From positions 62,001 to 126,000 of the forward strand of contig NZ_LVJH01000021.1 in NCBI RefSeq assembly GCF_001637205.1: a stretch of DNA of 64,000 nucleotides. The letters are read 5' to 3'. Each line of letters begins with the position of its first letter. Position 1 is the stretch's first letter. Shown piece after piece: positions 1 to 8,522 of the stretch. The notes under the pieces are model-generated. The model saw nothing but the letters and a program-made list of their open reading frames with translations. It did no database searches and had not been told where the DNA came from. The stretch is from Paenibacillus glacialis (GTDB lineage: Bacteria; Bacillota; Bacilli; Paenibacillales; Paenibacillaceae). A program made the position numbers and the translations under genes.

Positions 1-109
1 CTACGATCAGGGTATGGCTGCCACGATGACTGTGGTGATGATTGTATTGCTGCTCATCATTTCTTCGATGCAGTTTTTTGGATGGGACCATAAAATCCAT
101 TATGAATAG
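1..109 (+). CDS. Sugar ABC transporter permease, C-terminal fragment
   Basis: The reading frame is open from base 2 to the TAG at 107-109; the gene begins before the window. The visible 35 residues contain one hydrophobic membrane helix (MTVVMIVLLLIISSMQFF) and a short polar tail. A permease follows 11 bases later, so this is most likely the first (UgpA/MalF-type) inner-membrane permease of a binding-protein-dependent carbohydrate importer. Family assignment rests on position and the terminal helix only; no EAA loop is visible. Confidence 0.6.
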   Translation, partial: YDQGMAATMTVVMIVLLLIISSMQFFGWDHKIHYE

Positions 110-120
110 GAGGGAAGTTC

Positions 121-1026
121 ATGGACAATCCATTAAAGCTACCAATGTTATTGAATCGTAATAACCGTAAGCCCTTGGTAGACAATCGCACGTTACGTTT
201 AGAAAGAACACGACGTCGAATCCTTCAGTTGTTATGGCATGGGATGGGTTTCGGCTTTGCCGCGCTATGGATGATACCTTTCATCTGGGTCGTCAGAACG
301 GCCTTTCTTCCAAAGGAGTCAGCGATTGGTTCAGGGTGGTCATGGGGATTGACATTCGATAATCTCATCCATGTGTGGCAGGCTGCGCCATTCGGGCAAT
401 TTTTCATGAATACGTTGCTTGTTTGCAGTGGTGTTCTGGCTGTCCAACTTGTCACAATGACGATGGCTGCTTATGCGTTCGCGCGGGTTCAGTTTGCTGG
501 GAAAGATTTGTTGTTCATGTTATTCTTGGTGCAAATTATGGTGCCGCCGGATGTTCTGATTTTCTCTAATTATCAAGTGTTGAACGAAATGGGATTGCTG
601 GATACGTTGCTCGGGATCATGCTACCTTACTTTGCATCCTCATTTGGCGTCTTCCTGCTAAGGCAGTCCTTCAAGCAATTACCTAAGGAGCTGGATGAAG
701 CTGCCCGCGTAGAAGGAGCCTCGCGCCTGCATATTCTGTCGCGGATCTATGTTCCGTTGTCTCGTCCAATTTACGTATCATTTGCTATCGTGTCCGTCAG
801 CTTTCATTGGAATGACTTCTTATGGCCGCTCATTGTGACTAACTCGGAGGACAATCGTTTATTAACCGTGGGTTTGGCAATGTTTGCGAAGGCCACCGAG
901 TCGGGTGCGCAATGGTCTGATGTATGTGCGGCAACGCTGATTGTTTCGGCACCTCTCATGATAGGTTTTTTATTGTTCCAGCGGCAGGTGATCGGAAGTT
1001 TTATGAGTTCTGGCATTAAAGGATAG
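121..1026 (+). CDS. Carbohydrate ABC transporter permease (UgpE/MalG type)
   Basis: A 301-residue inner-membrane permease of the binding-protein-dependent transporter family (CUT1 type). About six hydrophobic helices are visible, and the cytoplasmic EAA loop that docks the ATPase is clear near residue 193 (EAARVEGASRLHILSRI). The ATG lies 8 bases after GGAGGG. It pairs with the permease fragment just upstream and belongs to one operon with the metallophosphoesterase and oxidoreductase downstream. No ATP-binding subunit is in view; Firmicute CUT1 importers commonly share an MsmX-like ATPase encoded elsewhere. The neighbours suggest import of a phosphodiester, polyol or sugar derivative, but the substrate is unknown. 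Confidence 0.9.
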   Translation: MDNPLKLPMLLNRNNRKPLVDNRTLRLERTRRRILQLLWHGMGFGFAALWMIPFIWVVRTAFLPKESAIGSGWSWGLTFDNLIHVWQAAPFGQFFMNTLLVCSGVLAVQLVTMTMAAYAFARVQFAGKDLLFMLFLVQIMVPPDVLIFSNYQVLNEMGLLDTLLGIMLPYFASSFGVFLLRQSFKQLPKELDEAARVEGASRLHILSRIYVPLSRPIYVSFAIVSVSFHWNDFLWPLIVTNSEDNRLLTVGLAMFAKATESGAQWSDVCAATLIVSAPLMIGFLLFQRQVIGSFMSSGIKG

Positions 1027-1039
1027 GGGGAAGCTTAAC

Positions 1040-1906
1040 ATGAAACTAGCTATTATTGGGGATTTACACTACCCGGGCGAACTGACAGACTGCAATCCAA
1101 CCATTGAAGAAGCACGGGATTCGTATTATGGGCACTTTATGGACAATTTCTTGTCCATGGATGCCGATTATCATATTTCCGTGGGGGATTTGACTCATGC
1201 GGGGGAATTAACCGAATTCAATGACATGATGATGAAAATTGAAAGCAGTAAGCTTCCTGGTCGATTCCTTCACGTTCTAGGTAATCATGATACGTATAAC
1301 TACCCGAAACAAGACATTCTTTCTATCACTCAGCAACAGCGATACGGTGTCATTGAGGAGCCGAATGCGATAATCCTGTTGCTGGATACCGCGCGTGAAG
1401 ACCGTGACGATTGGAGCGGAACGATCGATGAAGAACAGTTGGCCTGGCTTGAAGTGCAAATGAGTCGGACAACGGATAAGCCACTTTTCGTATTCGGCCA
1501 TCACCCTCCATATGGAACGACGGCCAGATCAACCGAGCCCATGATGTCGCTCGACCCTACCTTGGACATTTGGCCGATACTCGAACAATGGCAGGGAATT
1601 GCATTCTATTTCAACGGTCATAATCATATTCATTCCATCGTCAGGAAAGAGAATTGGCATTTCATCCAAACGGCAGCCGTGCCCGATGTTCCCGCTGTAC
1701 GGATCGTGAATGTCCTTGATCATGAAATCAGGTTGGAAATGGTTAGCATGGCAAGCGATCGATTGAGTGAGTGGGCATCTGGATTTACCGGCAATATGTT
1801 TGATTATGAGAAGTACCCGAACGCGGAAGGGGATTCGCAAGCACTTGAGCTCATCGTTAGCCGAATTCATCCGGAAGAAAGCAGGTGGAGCACAAGTGAT
1901 TCGTAA
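1040..1906 (+). CDS. Metallophosphoesterase (calcineurin-like)
   Basis: A 288-residue cytoplasmic protein with the full set of dimetal phosphoesterase motifs in order: GDLHY near residue 8, GDLTHAG near 49, GNHD near 81, GHHPPYG near 153 and GHNHIH near 193. These residues bind two metal ions and cleave phosphomonoesters or phosphodiesters. No signal peptide is visible. It starts 13 bases after the permease stop with a GGGGGAAG ribosome site. Its place between a sugar-type importer and a Gfo/Idh oxidoreductase suggests it hydrolyses an imported phosphodiester before oxidation of the polyol part; that is inference. Confidence 0.88.
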   Translation: MKLAIIGDLHYPGELTDCNPTIEEARDSYYGHFMDNFLSMDADYHISVGDLTHAGELTEFNDMMMKIESSKLPGRFLHVLGNHDTYNYPKQDILSITQQQRYGVIEEPNAIILLLDTAREDRDDWSGTIDEEQLAWLEVQMSRTTDKPLFVFGHHPPYGTTARSTEPMMSLDPTLDIWPILEQWQGIAFYFNGHNHIHSIVRKENWHFIQTAAVPDVPAVRIVNVLDHEIRLEMVSMASDRLSEWASGFTGNMFDYEKYPNAEGDSQALELIVSRIHPEESRWSTSDS

Positions 1907-3098
1907 GCCAGTACGCTTAGCTATCGTTGGTGGAAATCGGGGAGCAAGCTTTATGAATGCCCTTTACTCTCTTTCAGATCGAATTCAGCTGAGTGCGACC
2001 TGTGATTTGAACGAGTGGGTGCTCAATCAATGGAAAGAGAAGTTTCCAGAAATCCGAACGTACCGAGATTATCACGAAATGCTGAAGGATCCGTCTATTG
2101 ACGCGGTATTTATATTGAGCCCCATGCATCTGCATGCAAGGCAGTCCATCGATGCGTTAAACGCTGGGAAACATGTCCTGAGCGAAGTCATTTCCATCCA
2201 ATCGTTAGAGGAAGCCTGGGAGCTTATCGAGACGGTAGAACGAACCGGATTGAAATATATGATGTCTGAGAATTATTGCTTCTCTCGTTCGAACCTGACG
2301 ATTAAACATATGGCTGATCAAGGGATGTTTGGCGAAATTACTTATTTAGAAGGTGGATATATCCACGATTTGCGTCACTTGACTCATCATCCGGACGGCT
2401 CGCTTACTTGGCGAGGGCAATTGCATAAACAATATAATGGGATCAATTATCCGACCCATTCGATAGGACCGCTTGCGCAATGGATCAATCTGAACAAACC
2501 TAACGGAGACCGCCTGGAAAGCGTGTCCACCTTTGTTTCCAAATCGAGATCCTTACAGTATTACTTTGGTGAACATTACGGTAAAGATCACCCAGCAGCA
2601 CGGAAGGGCTTCTGGCGACAGGGCGATAGTGCGGTAGCTGTCTTACAAACAGAGAATGGGGTACTAATTGAACTACGTGTCGATTGGACTTCTGTTAGGC
2701 CACATAATAAAACGCATTACTTGCTGCAGGGAACCGAGGGTGCATTTATTACGGGTCGCCATCAGCTGGAAGACGATTTGATATGGTTCAAAGATCACTC
2801 ACCTAAGAACATAGAAGATGGGTCGGATATGTGGGAACCCTTGCGGAACTATCAGCCCTTGTATGATCATCCGACATGGAAGGAATGGGGGAAATTCGCT
2901 GCTGAGACGAAACATGGCGGGGGGGATTTTCTCGTGCTGGAGGAATTTATTTCTGCTATTCAAGAAGATCGATCTCCCTCAGTGGACGTGTATGATGCAG
3001 TGACTTGGAGTTCTGTATTTTCCTTGTCGATGGAATCGGTCGAAGCAGGTGGTAAAGTAATATCATTTCCTGATTTCAAAGCGAAAGAGAGGAAATAA
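1896..3098 (+). CDS. Gfo/Idh/MocA family oxidoreductase with altered catalytic motif
   Basis: A 400-residue NAD(P)-dependent sugar or polyol dehydrogenase-type protein. The N-terminal Rossmann turn reads LAIVGGNRGASF, and the family signature GKHVLxE follows. I chose the GTG at 1896 because AGGTGGAG lies five bases before it and the Rossmann strand then begins at residue 6; a longer in-frame start at 1767 lies entirely inside the preceding gene. The two genes overlap by 11 bases, implying translational coupling. Where most members have Glu-Lys-Pro, this one has GKHVLSEVISIQS, so the usual catalytic lysine is absent. Such variants exist in the family, and the substrate cannot be named. Confidence 0.87.
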   Translation: MIRKPVRLAIVGGNRGASFMNALYSLSDRIQLSATCDLNEWVLNQWKEKFPEIRTYRDYHEMLKDPSIDAVFILSPMHLHARQSIDALNAGKHVLSEVISIQSLEEAWELIETVERTGLKYMMSENYCFSRSNLTIKHMADQGMFGEITYLEGGYIHDLRHLTHHPDGSLTWRGQLHKQYNGINYPTHSIGPLAQWINLNKPNGDRLESVSTFVSKSRSLQYYFGEHYGKDHPAARKGFWRQGDSAVAVLQTENGVLIELRVDWTSVRPHNKTHYLLQGTEGAFITGRHQLEDDLIWFKDHSPKNIEDGSDMWEPLRNYQPLYDHPTWKEWGKFAAETKHGGGDFLVLEEFISAIQEDRSPSVDVYDAVTWSSVFSLSMESVEAGGKVISFPDFKAKERK

Positions 3099-3100
3099 CG

Positions 3101-3622
3101 ATGGACCAGGTTCTTTCCAAACTCATTATGAAGAAAGAGGTGCTCTCCGACTTACCCATATTTCAATGTCCATTAGGGTACCGATTTCGTCATTTCCAGC
3201 CAGGAGATGAACGAAATTGGGAGGATATCATCCGTCACTCTTTTACAAGAGAAGTGAAATTTGCCGATAAAATCGGAGAACATGTACCGTGTTATTCGGA
3301 TCGTGTTCTATTCTTCTGCCGAGGGGAACAACCTGTCGCGACAGCTACGGCTTGGGAAACAGGTATTGGTGACAATAAGAACTGGTACTTGCATATGGTA
3401 GGTGTGCTTCCAGAATATTCGGGCAAAGGCCTCGGATTTGCTGCGAGCCTTGCAGCTTTGCATAGGATAAGAGAAGCAGGAGGGGAAGCGGCATATTTGG
3501 AAACAGACGATTTCAGATTGCCTGCGATCCGGATTTATTTGAAATTAGGATTTCAACCTCTGTACATAGATGATAGTCATCCTAGAAGATGGGAGCGGAT
3601 CCTTCAACAGGACAGAACTTAA
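3101..3622 (+). CDS. GNAT family N-acetyltransferase
   Basis: A 173-residue acetyl-CoA-dependent acyltransferase. The acetyl-CoA binding stretch is visible near residue 102 (VLPEYSGKGLGFAASLAA), followed by the family ending FRLPAIRIYLKLGFQP. The ATG follows the oxidoreductase stop by two bases and GAGAGGAAATAACG supplies the ribosome site, so it is probably the last gene of the importer operon. The substrate is unknown; the operon context suggests a sugar, amine or small metabolite rather than a ribosomal protein. Confidence 0.82.
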   Translation: MDQVLSKLIMKKEVLSDLPIFQCPLGYRFRHFQPGDERNWEDIIRHSFTREVKFADKIGEHVPCYSDRVLFFCRGEQPVATATAWETGIGDNKNWYLHMVGVLPEYSGKGLGFAASLAALHRIREAGGEAAYLETDDFRLPAIRIYLKLGFQPLYIDDSHPRRWERILQQDRT

Positions 3623-3660
3623 TTGGAGAGCAGTATGTTATGATTCAAAAGAAGTAAGAA

Positions 3661-3723
3661 CGGGTAGTAGCTCAGTTGGGAGAGCGATGAGGACAGGGGG
3701 TTCGATCCCCCTCCTAGGTTCCA
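3661..3723 (+). pseudogene. Defective tRNA-like sequence lacking the anticodon arm
   Basis: A normal-looking D arm (GCTC-AGTTGGGA-GAGC, 3670-3685) and a normal T arm (GGGGG-TTCGATC-CCCCT, 3696-3712) end in a genomic CCA at 3721-3723. Only ten bases separate the two arms, so the anticodon stem-loop is missing. The 5' bases before the D arm do not pair with the 3' acceptor strand. Total length is about 63 bases rather than about 76. I read it as an internally deleted tRNA gene that can no longer decode. A strong terminator follows directly. Confidence 0.6.
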
Positions 3724-3775
3724 GCAAACACAAAAAAACACGCCATTTGTTGGCGTGTTTTTTTGTGTTTGCTGG
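3721..3775 (+). terminator. Rho-independent terminator with perfect 25-bp arms
   Basis: Two perfectly complementary 25-base arms (3721-3745 and 3751-3775) flank a five-base loop. Each arm contains a run of seven A or T bases, so the inner GC-rich hairpin is followed by seven T on either strand and could terminate transcription in both directions. It overlaps the CCA of the tRNA-like sequence. Confidence 0.85.
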
Positions 3776-3950
3776 CTGGATATTATGGATCAAGCGTATC
3801 GTATAAGTCGTATAAGGGCTCATGGATCTTATCATGTATGTTATGGATTTAAGATTATTTCCCGTTGGTATTACCGAGAGTAAGTTCATCCAAATTGTCA
3901 GATCGTCTATGTCCTCTAAGACTTGAACGGATTATAGCGCTTGGACAAGA

Positions 3951-4526
3951 CTAGGTCATTACCAGCTCTTTGGCGTACTGCTTGCCTGCCGAGAGAAGGC
4001 TGTCGCTCAGTTCAGGATCATTAACAGACCGTGCAAGAACAAGAGAGCCGACCATGGTACTTAACAGTGCGCTACCTTTGGACGTGTCAATTTCCGCCAG
4101 ATTGGAGATAAAAGCCATCATCCGCTCCAGTTCATGGGTGAATACCTGCCGAACCTCTTCTGAAGAACGGGATATTTCGCCAGAAAGGGCAGGAAGAATG
4201 CAGCCCATCTCCGTTTTGTCGCGGTGATACGGGCTTAAATAATAATCAATGACAGTATTGATCGGGGGGTTCTGCTTCTCCTGATCAGCGGCTTCCTGCA
4301 GAAGTGCGATGGTATCGCTGATGGCATACCGGCAGGCTTCAGCGACCAGCTGTTCTTTGTTGTCAAAGTGTGAATAAAACCCTCCATGAGTCAATCCAGC
4401 CCCCTTCATAATGAACGGAACACTTACATCGTGGATACCATTGGTGCGAAAAGCCTGGGCAGCACTTTCAACTATTCTTTTCCGCACTTTCATCTTATGT
4501 CCTTTGGGATACGGTATTGTAATCAC
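3951..4526 (-). CDS. TetR/AcrR family transcriptional regulator
   Basis: A 191-residue one-component repressor. The N-terminal helix-turn-helix is clear (AFRTNGIHDVSVPFIMKGAG, then GGFYSHFDNKEQLV), followed by a helical ligand-binding domain with a single Cys near residue 108. It is transcribed divergently from the flavoprotein gene at 4714 and has its own near-consensus promoter at 4557-4585. A 14-bp inverted repeat overlaps the divergent promoter, so it most likely represses the lpd-like/HlyD/ABC-2 operon. The ligand is unknown. Confidence 0.9.
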   Translation of the reverse strand: MITIPYPKGHKMKVRKRIVESAAQAFRTNGIHDVSVPFIMKGAGLTHGGFYSHFDNKEQLVAEACRYAISDTIALLQEAADQEKQNPPINTVIDYYLSPYHRDKTEMGCILPALSGEISRSSEEVRQVFTHELERMMAFISNLAEIDTSKGSALLSTMVGSLVLARSVNDPELSDSLLSAGKQYAKELVMT

Positions 4527-4556
4527 TCCACAGCTTCATAATTCTACCTTCAAAAT

Positions 4557-4585
4557 ATTATAATCGTCATAATTAAGCCTGTCAA
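4557..4585 (-). promoter_or_regulatory. SigA-type promoter of the TetR gene
   Basis: Read on the minus strand, TTGACA (4580-4585) and TATAAT (4557-4562) are exact consensus hexamers separated by 17 bases. They lie about 30 bases upstream of the TetR start. Confidence 0.85.
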
Positions 4586-4632
4586 TTTAGTGGCCCCGTA
4601 ACTGTTAGTTCAAGAAATGCTATACACAGCTG

Positions 4633-4686
4633 TTGACGTTTTTAAAATATGATGCATATAATATATTATGATCATCATATTTTAAA
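4633..4686 (+). promoter_or_regulatory. Promoter of the lpd-like operon with overlapping TetR-type operator
   Basis: TTGACG (4633-4638) and TATAAT (4657-4662) are spaced by 18 bases. A perfect inverted repeat with 14-base arms (4641-4654 and 4673-4686) and an 18-base spacer encloses the -10 box. Binding by a dimer there would block RNA polymerase, which fits the divergent TetR gene. Assigning the operator to that regulator is inference from position. Confidence 0.75.
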
Positions 4687-4713
4687 AAAAGTTTCAACAG
4701 GAGGTATCAGGAT

Positions 4714-6111
4714 ATGAGTAAGCTTGAATCCGTAGAAACGCTGGTCATTGGATCAGGTCCGGGAGGTTATGTGGCGGCGTTGCGATCTTCGCAGCTTGGT
4801 ATGAAGACGGCGATTGTCGAACGCAGTCAGCTTGGTGGAGTCTGCACGCATGTTGGCTGCATTCCATCGAAAGCATTAATTGCAGAATCGCATCGTTATA
4901 ATGTACTCAAACAGTTCAATAACGCAGATGCGGCAGTGTCATTTAAGAATGCTCAGGATTTCAAGCAGGGGATTGTGAATAAGCAAGCAGGCGGAGTTAG
5001 TTATTTATTAAAGACTGCCGGCGTAAGCATTCTGGAAGGAGAGGCTAGTTTGGTTGATGAACATACAGCTATTATCAATCAATCTGGACAGGAGCAAACC
5101 ATTTCTTTTAAGTATGCCATACTGGCAACGGGATCTCGTCCAATTGAACTGCAAGCATTTCCGGTTGGAGGGCGTATTATGTCTTCCACAGAAGCTCTGT
5201 CGCTCCCTGAGGTTCCGAGCAGCCTGGTAGTTATAGGCGGTGGATATATTGGTATCGAACTGGGGCAAATGTATGCCAAATTTGGAACAAAGGTAACGAT
5301 TCTGGAGGGCGGAGAACAAGTGCTACCGGGATTCGAGTCAGACCTTGCGGTTCCTGTTGTCCGGCAGATGAAAGCCGATGGTATTAACATTATAACCGGG
5401 GCGACAGCTGAGAAAGTGGTGCAGAATGCTGATTCAATTACACTGCATTATTTAAAAAATCAGGAGCAGCATCATGTTACGGCGGAATATGCGTTAGTCA
5501 CTATCGGCAGAAAACCAAATACAGACGGCAAGTTAGGGCTGGAGCGCATAGGCTTGCCGGTGACGAGCAGGGGACTGATCGGGACGGACGAACAGTGCAG
5601 AACGGCTATCCCGCATATTTTCGCAATTGGAGATATTACGGCTGGTCCGGCACTCGCTCACAAGGCGTCCTATGAAGCCAAGATTGCGGCAGAAGCCATT
5701 GCAGGCCATACCTCCGAGGTTGATTATAAAGCCATTCCGCTCGTCGTCTTTTCTAATCCGGAGCTTGCCAGCGTTGGCTTAAGTGAAACGGAGGCAAAGG
5801 CACACGCCATCCCGATTGTTATTGGTAAAGCCTCTTTTGCGATCAACGGAAGAGCATTGGCATTGAGGGAAACCGAAGGATTCGTCAAAATTGTGGCGAA
5901 CCCGACCTCAGGAATCGTGATTGGTGCACAAATCGTTGGCGTGGAAGCATCAACTCTCATATCGGAGCTTGGACTTGCAATCGAGATGGGGGCAACCGTG
6001 GAGGACTTGGCTATGACGATTCATCCCCATCCCACATTGGGAGAAGTGATTATGGAGGCTGCTGACATCGCGGTCAGCAAAATAATGATGAAAAGTAAAA
6101 AAGAGCAGTAG
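4714..6111 (+). CDS. Dihydrolipoamide dehydrogenase-like flavoprotein disulfide reductase
   Basis: A 465-residue FAD/NAD-dependent pyridine nucleotide-disulfide oxidoreductase. Visible in order: FAD-binding GSGPGGYVAA near residue 13, redox-active disulfide GGVCTHVGCIPSKAL near 41, NAD-binding VVIGGGYIGIELG near 172, second FAD motif AIGDITAGPALAHKA near 306, and the C-terminal His-Glu motif HPHPTLGE near 437. Length and motifs match lipoamide dehydrogenase (E3). No E1 or E2 gene is nearby; instead a membrane-fusion protein and ABC-2 permease follow. It may reduce a lipoyl or other disulfide partner tied to that export operon, or be a paralog of the housekeeping enzyme. Confidence 0.88.
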   Translation: MSKLESVETLVIGSGPGGYVAALRSSQLGMKTAIVERSQLGGVCTHVGCIPSKALIAESHRYNVLKQFNNADAAVSFKNAQDFKQGIVNKQAGGVSYLLKTAGVSILEGEASLVDEHTAIINQSGQEQTISFKYAILATGSRPIELQAFPVGGRIMSSTEALSLPEVPSSLVVIGGGYIGIELGQMYAKFGTKVTILEGGEQVLPGFESDLAVPVVRQMKADGINIITGATAEKVVQNADSITLHYLKNQEQHHVTAEYALVTIGRKPNTDGKLGLERIGLPVTSRGLIGTDEQCRTAIPHIFAIGDITAGPALAHKASYEAKIAAEAIAGHTSEVDYKAIPLVVFSNPELASVGLSETEAKAHAIPIVIGKASFAINGRALALRETEGFVKIVANPTSGIVIGAQIVGVEASTLISELGLAIEMGATVEDLAMTIHPHPTLGEVIMEAADIAVSKIMMKSKKEQ

Positions 6112-6153
6112 ATTTAACAACATATAGAGAATAGGAATGGGAGAGATTGAAGA

Positions 6154-6786
6154 ATGAAGATAAAAGTAGGTTTTTATATCGGAATGGCGATAGCGCTGAT
6201 TGTTGGAGGTTCGCTTCTTGTTGTTAAAGGAAAGGATGCTGTCAGTCAGGCTGAGAGCAGGAAACAAGGTATGATTGAGGCGGAGCAAACGACAATATTT
6301 TATCAGAAGAGTCCAGGGTCGATTGTAGAGGTCGGTGCGGCTGTAGGCGATTCTATGAAACAGGGTGAGGTGCTATTCAAGGTTAAATCAGCTGTAGAAG
6401 GAGAAATGGATGTACTCGCGCCGGATGACGGATTGATCAACAGGATTGTTGCAAAGCCGGGGGATCAAGTACAGCAAGGAGCGCCGATGGCGATTCTGCA
6501 AAAAAACAACTATTATACAGATCTCTACATACAGGAAAGTGAAATCCAAAAGCTTGAGGTTAATCAAAGCGTTGGTGTTCATTTTCCATATTTGGATCAC
6601 CCAACACAGGTGACTGGTGTTATTACTTCGATCTCAGCCGCTCCTCAATTTGCGAGCTTGCGCATGACACGTGAAAAAGGGCAAGCAGATTTAAGTATGT
6701 TTGTTGTCCGAATATCTATGGATTCGAATGCTGATTTGCTTCCGGGTATGACAGCGGAGGTGAAACTTGATGAAATCACTGATTGA
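6154..6786 (+). CDS. HlyD-like membrane fusion/adaptor protein with lipoyl-type domain
   Basis: A 210-residue protein with one N-terminal membrane helix (residues 6-24) and an extracytoplasmic biotinyl/lipoyl-like barrel (GSIVEVGAAVGDSMKQGEVL, later VAKPGDQVQQGAPMAIL). This is the architecture of short adaptor subunits of ABC exporters. It ends inside the start of the ABC-2 permease gene, so the two are translationally coupled. The long coiled-coil hairpin of Gram-negative HlyD proteins is absent, as expected for a Gram-positive cell. Confidence 0.78.
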   Translation: MKIKVGFYIGMAIALIVGGSLLVVKGKDAVSQAESRKQGMIEAEQTTIFYQKSPGSIVEVGAAVGDSMKQGEVLFKVKSAVEGEMDVLAPDDGLINRIVAKPGDQVQQGAPMAILQKNNYYTDLYIQESEIQKLEVNQSVGVHFPYLDHPTQVTGVITSISAAPQFASLRMTREKGQADLSMFVVRISMDSNADLLPGMTAEVKLDEITD

Positions 6787-7942
6787 CGAGTGGAAGTACG
6801 TATCGGGCAGTAAGTATTTTCGCCTGATCTTTATCGGTCCGCTTGTCGCGGCCATATTTTTTGGACTAATGTTTTCGCAGAACCAAATCACCAAATCGCC
6901 TGTTGTTGTCATTGATGAGGATCACAGTTCGTATTCACGGCAGCTGATCTCACAAATAAATGCTTCCCCATACATGAACGTCTCAAACGTGTACGCAAGC
7001 CGCCTGAACCCAGAAATATTACTGGCAAATGAGCAGGCTGTAGCGGTCATCATGCTTCCCAAACAGTTGGAGCTACGTCAGCAGCAGGGGATATCAACGA
7101 ATATCGGCATTTTAATGGATAACACGATGCCCTCAGGGCTAACCGGCATTAGGACTGCGATTCAGGAAATCATCCTAACGGAAAATATGACTCTCTCTAT
7201 GACCCGTCTGGTCCAAAAGGGGATGGATGCGCAAACCTCTAAAGGGCTTGTTTCTCCGTTGTCCCTGCAGCAGCGAATGCTGTTTAATCCGACCTCAAGT
7301 TACGTGAGCTTTATGGTAATTGGATTTGTGAATATCGTGGTATTGATGATTACAACAAGCGCAGCAGGCTCGATAGTTCCTCGCTTGCGTCAGGAAGGGA
7401 AACTCTTTGCAAACGGAAAGTCGCCTTTGCCGCTTTGGATTCGTAGTGTACCTTACGCTGTCTTGACTACCCTTTCGCTGCTTCTATGTTATGGCTTATT
7501 AAAGCAGGTGGGGGGAATGCGCTTTGAAGCGGAGCCTTATCTTTTTATCATTCCGCTGCTTGTGTATGCCTTTGCCTTGTCACTTATGGGCCTGTTGATT
7601 GGTTATACTGCCAAAGACGTGTCCAAAGTCAATTTACGAACCAATTTCGTATTGTATCCGTCGTTTCTTGCTACTGGAATCCAACTGAGTCCACTTGCGT
7701 TTCCAGAGCCTTTTCAAATTTCTGCATGGGTATTACCTATGAACTGGCTTAACCGCCTCATACGCGGAATGGCTTTTCGGGATGGTTCGCTAACAGCCTA
7801 CAGTCAGGAGTTGGGGGCGCTGCTGATCATTATTGGCGTTGTGTCCTTGTTAATTGGATTATTGGTACTACGGGAAGCAGGGAAAACTTATCCCAGCCGG
7901 GAACCGCTTGTGAATCCGGAGGTTCTGCTGAGCAGCAGTTAA
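6770..7942 (+). CDS. ABC-2 type transporter permease
   Basis: A 390-residue membrane protein: one N-terminal helix (LIFIGPLVAAIFFGLMF), a large extracytoplasmic segment of about 140 residues, and five or six helices in the C-terminal half. This matches the ABC-2 (YhgE/DrrB-like) permease layout. The ATG at 6770 has GGAGG at 6756-6760; a TTG three bases earlier is also possible. It overlaps the adaptor gene. No ATP-binding subunit lies in the operon, which is unusual for this class and implies an ATPase supplied from elsewhere. Confidence 0.83.
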   Translation: MKSLIDEWKYVSGSKYFRLIFIGPLVAAIFFGLMFSQNQITKSPVVVIDEDHSSYSRQLISQINASPYMNVSNVYASRLNPEILLANEQAVAVIMLPKQLELRQQQGISTNIGILMDNTMPSGLTGIRTAIQEIILTENMTLSMTRLVQKGMDAQTSKGLVSPLSLQQRMLFNPTSSYVSFMVIGFVNIVVLMITTSAAGSIVPRLRQEGKLFANGKSPLPLWIRSVPYAVLTTLSLLLCYGLLKQVGGMRFEAEPYLFIIPLLVYAFALSLMGLLIGYTAKDVSKVNLRTNFVLYPSFLATGIQLSPLAFPEPFQISAWVLPMNWLNRLIRGMAFRDGSLTAYSQELGALLIIIGVVSLLIGLLVLREAGKTYPSREPLVNPEVLLSSS

Positions 7943-8522
7943 TTAAATATGGAATGACTTACTTAAAGAATAGATTTATGAAGCGAATTCTAAGGAGCCT
8001 TATAGGAAGCGAACCTCGAGGTTCAGCTCTCGGGGACGCAGTGGATGAAATAGCTTCAAAGAAACGGCATCAAATGGAGAACCGTTGCGTTTGAATCTTC
8101 CGCTATAAGTCCTCATCGAGTCGGCTTCGGCAGCCATTAGATCAAGATTCGGACAGTCTCTTGATGGGAAAGTGAGTTAGACTAAAAGTACCCCCTAGGC
8201 TCCACCATTCATAACAACCTTGCACAGTCAACGGTTGAGTAATCAAGTCCATAAGTCGACCCTTTCCTTTTTATTAATAATGAGCACTCCACACATGTGG
8301 AGTGCTTAATATTGATGATTCGAAATAAATGAGATGTGACATTATCGCTCAAGAATATTCGATGATAGGCTTCGATGATAGGCGTACCAAACATATCGAA
8401 AATGTTTGTTCCTTGATCTACAAGGGGTTTGAGTTAGTGAATAAAGGAGTTGGGGACGAGTTGAGGACGTAATTTAATTTTACGTCCTTCAGTTGGTCTT
8501 GAAGTTTAAAATGCATGTTGTT
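7943..8522 (+). other. Non-coding stretch with a CCA-ended motif and a palindrome
   Basis: No convincing gene is present. Two items stand out. GGCTCCACCA at 8198-8207 resembles the 3' end of a tRNA or tmRNA, but no matching 5' acceptor strand or T arm was found. A 24-base inverted repeat lies at 8283-8306 (arms AGCACTCCACA and TGTGGAGTGCT). The adjacent integrase remnant makes an old integration site plausible. Confidence 0.4.

Noticed and set aside
1767..1895. Upstream extension of the oxidoreductase frame
   Set aside because: It lies wholly inside the metallophosphoesterase gene, and a good ribosome site precedes the GTG at 1896.
3638..3889. Minus-strand open frame across the tRNA-like sequence and terminator
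   Set aside because: It is antisense to structured RNA and a terminator palindrome; frames like this are common artefacts over tRNA genes.
5008..5390. Minus-strand frames opposite the flavoprotein gene
   Set aside because: Shadows of a clearly coding plus-strand gene; no ribosome site or recognisable domains.
7943..8210. Possible tmRNA gene
   Set aside because: Only a CTCCACCA-like end is present; no tag frame, T arm or matching 5' end could be found.
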